Assembly: GCF_006538745.1 (NCBI RefSeq)
Contig: NZ_BJLR01000033.1
Location: 103,930-167,929 of the forward strand
Source: Cellulomonas cellasea
GTDB taxonomy: Bacteria; Actinomycetota; Actinomycetes; Actinomycetales; Cellulomonadaceae
Length of the DNA: 64,000 nucleotides
Direction of reading: 5' to 3'
The notes beneath the pieces were generated by a model, which was not told the origin of the DNA, did no database searches, and saw nothing but the letters and a program-made list of their open reading frames with translations. Every line of letters begins with the position of its first letter. The first letter of the stretch is position 1. The translations under genes were made by a program, and so were the position numbers. Positions 62,270 through 64,000 of this stretch are shown piece by piece.

Positions 62270-63204
62270 GTGCGGCGGGCGGGCGCGCGCTCGTCGTCGG
62301 CGAGGCCCTCGTCGACATCGTGCGGCGCACCGACGGCTCGGTCAGCGAGCACCCGGGCGGCAGCCCGGCGAACGTCGCGCTCGGGCTCGCGCGGCTCGGC
62401 CGGACCGCGGAGCTGCTCACGTGGCTCGGCGACGACGCGCACGGAGACCTCGTGCGCGCGCACCTCGAGGGTGACGGCGTGCGCGTCCTGCGCGGCGACC
62501 GGGTGCCGGCCGCGACCTCGACCGCGGCGGCGACGCTCGACACCGAGGGCGGCGCGACCTACGACTTCGAGCTCGAGTGGGACCTGCCCGCGACGTGGGA
62601 CTCCTCCGACGAGACGGCGCCCGTCGTGGTGCACACCGGGTCGATCGCCGCGGTGCTGCCCCCGGGCGGCGAGGCCGTCGCCCGCCTGCTCGCGGAGCAC
62701 CGCGCGACGTCGACCGTCACGTACGACCCCAACCTGCGCCCCGCGCTCATGGCCGCGCCCGCGGTCACGCTGCCGCTCGTCGAGGCGCTCGTCGCGCAGG
62801 CCGACGTGGTCAAGGTCAGCGACGAGGACCTGGCGTGGCTCATGCCGGGCGTCGCGCCCGCCGAGATCGCCGAGGACTGGGTCCGCCGCGGGCCGGCAGT
62901 CGTCGTCGTGACGCACGGCGGCGAGGGTGCGTTCGCGTGCACCGCGGCCGGCGACCGCCTCGCGATCGCCGCGGAGAACGTCGAGGTGGCGGACACCGTC
63001 GGCGCGGGCGACTCGTTCATGTCCGGGCTCATCGACGGCCTGTGGTCGGCCGGGCTGCTCGGCGCCGACCGCCGGGACGCGCTGCGCGCGATCGACGCGG
63101 CGACGCTCGAGCAGGTGCTCGTGCGGTGCGTGCGCATCGCCGCCATCACGGTCTCGCGCCCCGGCGCGAACCCCCCGACGTCCGCGGAGCTCGGCGAAGG
63201 CTGA
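62266..63204 (+). CDS. PfkB family carbohydrate kinase (fructokinase-like)
   Basis: Ribokinase-type sugar kinase, 312 residues. The N-terminal PfkB signature is [16 protein letters not shown] (about 31-46). The C-terminal signature with catalytic Asp is [24 protein letters not shown] and [10 protein letters not shown] are typical of fructokinases. ATG overlaps the xseB stop. Context does not reveal a sugar pathway; fructokinase is the most likely call, with other hexose or nucleoside kinases possible. Confidence 0.9.
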   Translation: MSAAGGRALVVGEALVDIVRRTDGSVSEHPGGSPANVALGLARLGRTAELLTWLGDDAHGDLVRAHLEGDGVRVLRGDRVPAATSTAAATLDTEGGATYDFELEWDLPATWDSSDETAPVVVHTGSIAAVLPPGGEAVARLLAEHRATSTVTYDPNLRPALMAAPAVTLPLVEALVAQADVVKVSDEDLAWLMPGVAPAEIAEDWVRRGPAVVVVTHGGEGAFACTAAGDRLAIAAENVEVADTVGAGDSFMSGLIDGLWSAGLLGADRRDALRAIDAATLEQVLVRCVRIAAITVSRPGANPPTSAELGEG

Positions 63205-63206
63205 CA

Positions 63207-63226
63207 CCGGCGGGTCCGCCCGCCGG
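63207..63226 (+). terminator. Hairpin terminator after the PfkB kinase
   Basis: CCGGCGGG (63207-63214) and CCCGCCGG (63219-63226) with a four-base TCCG loop, two bases after the kinase stop. Perfect GC stem, no T-tract. Confidence 0.65.
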
Positions 63227-63233
63227 AGCCGCT

Positions 63234-63284
63234 CCGGGCCCGGCGGGTGGGCGCTCGCTCACCGGGCCCGGTGGGTGGGCGCCC
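63234..63284. repeat. 23-bp direct repeat in the convergent gap
   Basis: Copies at 63234-63256 and 63262-63284 (CCGGGCCCGG then GGGTGGGCG), 28 bp apart with three differences. The second contains the palindrome ACCGGGCCCGGT (63261-63272). Confidence 0.65.
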
Positions 63285-63314
63285 TCCGCCCCGCGCAGTC
63301 GGCGGGGAGGGCGC
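63279..63314 (-). terminator. Hairpin directly after the GH15-like gene
   Basis: GCGCCCTCC (63279-63287) and GGAGGGCGC (63306-63314) form a perfect 9-bp stem ending one base before the stop codon of the minus-strand gene. Confidence 0.55.
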
Positions 63315-64000
63315 TCAGTCCTGCGCGTCGAGATCGTCGAGCTCGTCGAGCGTGAGCAGCACGAGCGAGGCGGTCCAGGCGAGCGGCGCGAGGTCCGCGG
63401 GACGGCCGTCCCACAGCACCTTCTCGGGCAGCGACCCGGCGTCGGTGCGGTGCGCGTCGAGCCAGTCGAGCCGGCTGCGGGCCTCGTCGACCCGGCCCGC
63501 GCCGGCGGCGGTCAGGGCGAACAGCGCGGTCTGCGGCGTCCACGAGATGCCGTCGGCCTTCCAGCCGACCCCGGGCGCCAGCCCGCCCGCCGGGCGCGCC
63601 ATGCCCTCCGCCGCCTCGACCCACGCCGCGGTGACGTCGGGCGAGCCGGGCGCGAACGGCGGCATGAGGAACGCGACGGCGGCGTCCTTGACGTGGCCGC
63701 CGTCGTGCCGCGGGTACCCGAGCGGGGCGAACCGGGTCTCGACCGCGCGGCCGAGCAGCGCCTCGACCGACGCCGCGCGGGCCTCGAGCGCGGTCGCCCA
63801 CGCCGGGCGGACGCCCACCGGTGTCGCGGCGACCGACTGCGCGAGCTCCTGCGCGGCCCGGGCGCCAAGCAGCATCGGGGCCACGACGCCGAGGGTCGTG
63901 CGCGTCTCGCGGACCTCCCAGTAGTCCGGGGAGGGGCGCGGCATCCCGCTCACGGGGTCGATCGCGCGCTCGATCGCCACGAGCGCGCGGGACAGGCTCC
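63315..64000 (-). CDS. GH15-like (glucoamylase-type) protein, C-terminal part; runs off right edge
   Basis: The frame stays open to base 64000, so this is the C-terminal 228 codons. RRARAAL-like helical, Ala-rich sequence is consistent with an (alpha/alpha)-barrel. YWEVRETRTTLGVVAPMLLGARAAQELA, then GYPRHDGGHVKDAAVAFLMPPF, KADGISWTPQTALFALTAAGAGRVDEARSRLDWLDAHRT, and SLPEKVLWDGRPADLAPLAWTASLVLLTL resemble the PEQV-TG-P-LTW segment of GH15 enzymes. The catalytic N-terminal half is outside. Ends in an Asp-rich DELDDLDAQD tail. Confidence 0.65.
   Translation of the reverse strand, partial: SLSRALVAIERAIDPVSGMPRPSPDYWEVRETRTTLGVVAPMLLGARAAQELAQSVAATPVGVRPAWATALEARAASVEALLGRAVETRFAPLGYPRHDGGHVKDAAVAFLMPPFAPGSPDVTAAWVEAAEGMARPAGGLAPGVGWKADGISWTPQTALFALTAAGAGRVDEARSRLDWLDAHRTDAGSLPEKVLWDGRPADLAPLAWTASLVLLTLDELDDLDAQD

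Overview
This is a very GC-rich, gene-dense chromosomal segment from an actinobacterium. The evidence is a mycothiol gene (mshB), a DUF3117 protein, a FolP2-type paralogue, an ECF sigma factor/anti-sigma/HtrA/TatB cluster, frequent GTG starts and ATGA/GTGA/TGATG stop-start overlaps. GC content and the carbohydrate genes (GH43 with a CUT1 transporter, a GH15-like protein) suggest Micrococcales, perhaps a Cellulomonas relative; the genus is inference. I see no tRNA, rRNA, CRISPR array, integrase, transposase or phage gene. The segment reads as conserved backbone plus small accessory loci.

Layout. 0-4.3 kb: left-truncated BMP-type (nucleoside/purine-like) ABC importer, an M20 amidohydrolase and a mannose-1-phosphate guanylyltransferase, all on minus. 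4.3-8.5 kb: DUF2087 protein and sdhCDAB on plus. 8.6-11.5 kb: YihY/BrkB membrane protein, 2'-5' RNA ligase-like protein and trpS. 11.5-15.1 kb: tatB, htrA, rseA-like and sigE (minus), divergent from an O-methyltransferase. 16-22.5 kb: pepA, DUF3117, a PIG-V-like mannosyltransferase, folP2, a LOG-family protein and dapE. 22.5-28 kb: dapD, a transglycosylase-like protein, gltA, dapC, fdxA and a small SH3-like protein. 28-36 kb: a 1325-residue VanW-domain protein with a roughly 755-residue low-complexity N-terminus, a flavin reductase, a small membrane protein, mshB and typA. 36-43.6 kb: an opp/dpp oligopeptide ABC system whose operon is interrupted by an opposite-strand PH-domain gene. 44-48.7 kb: YidD-like gene, then a sugar ABC importer without ATPase coupled to a GH43 glycosidase. 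48.7-53.2 kb: SDR, proline-rich protein, DinB, DUF1801, an unknown gene and ychF. 53.2-64 kb: ABC exporter pair, rmuC, an orphan Imm22-like candidate, an MFS transporter, ispH, xseA/xseB, a PfkB kinase and a right-truncated GH15-like gene.

The order xseB-xseA-ispH-ychF ... typA-mshB ... fdxA-dapC ... dapD-dapE-LOG-folP2 ... DUF3117 ... O-methyltransferase-sigE-rseA-htrA-tatB parallels what I recall of Mycobacterium tuberculosis Rv1107c-Rv1224, so most of the window is a deeply conserved actinobacterial backbone. Linked functions are central carbon metabolism (gltA, sdh), lysine/diaminopimelate and cell-wall supply (dapC/D/E, VanW, transglycosylase-like), thiol protection (mshB), envelope stress (sigE regulon) and nutrient uptake.

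I did not find a clearly new multi-gene system. The features most worth a second look are the VanW protein with its giant disordered N-terminus, an OppB permease carrying about 175 extra residues with about six extra helices, a perfect CRP/GlxR-type operator upstream of gltA, a probable SigE autoregulatory promoter, and an orphan Imm22-like gene.
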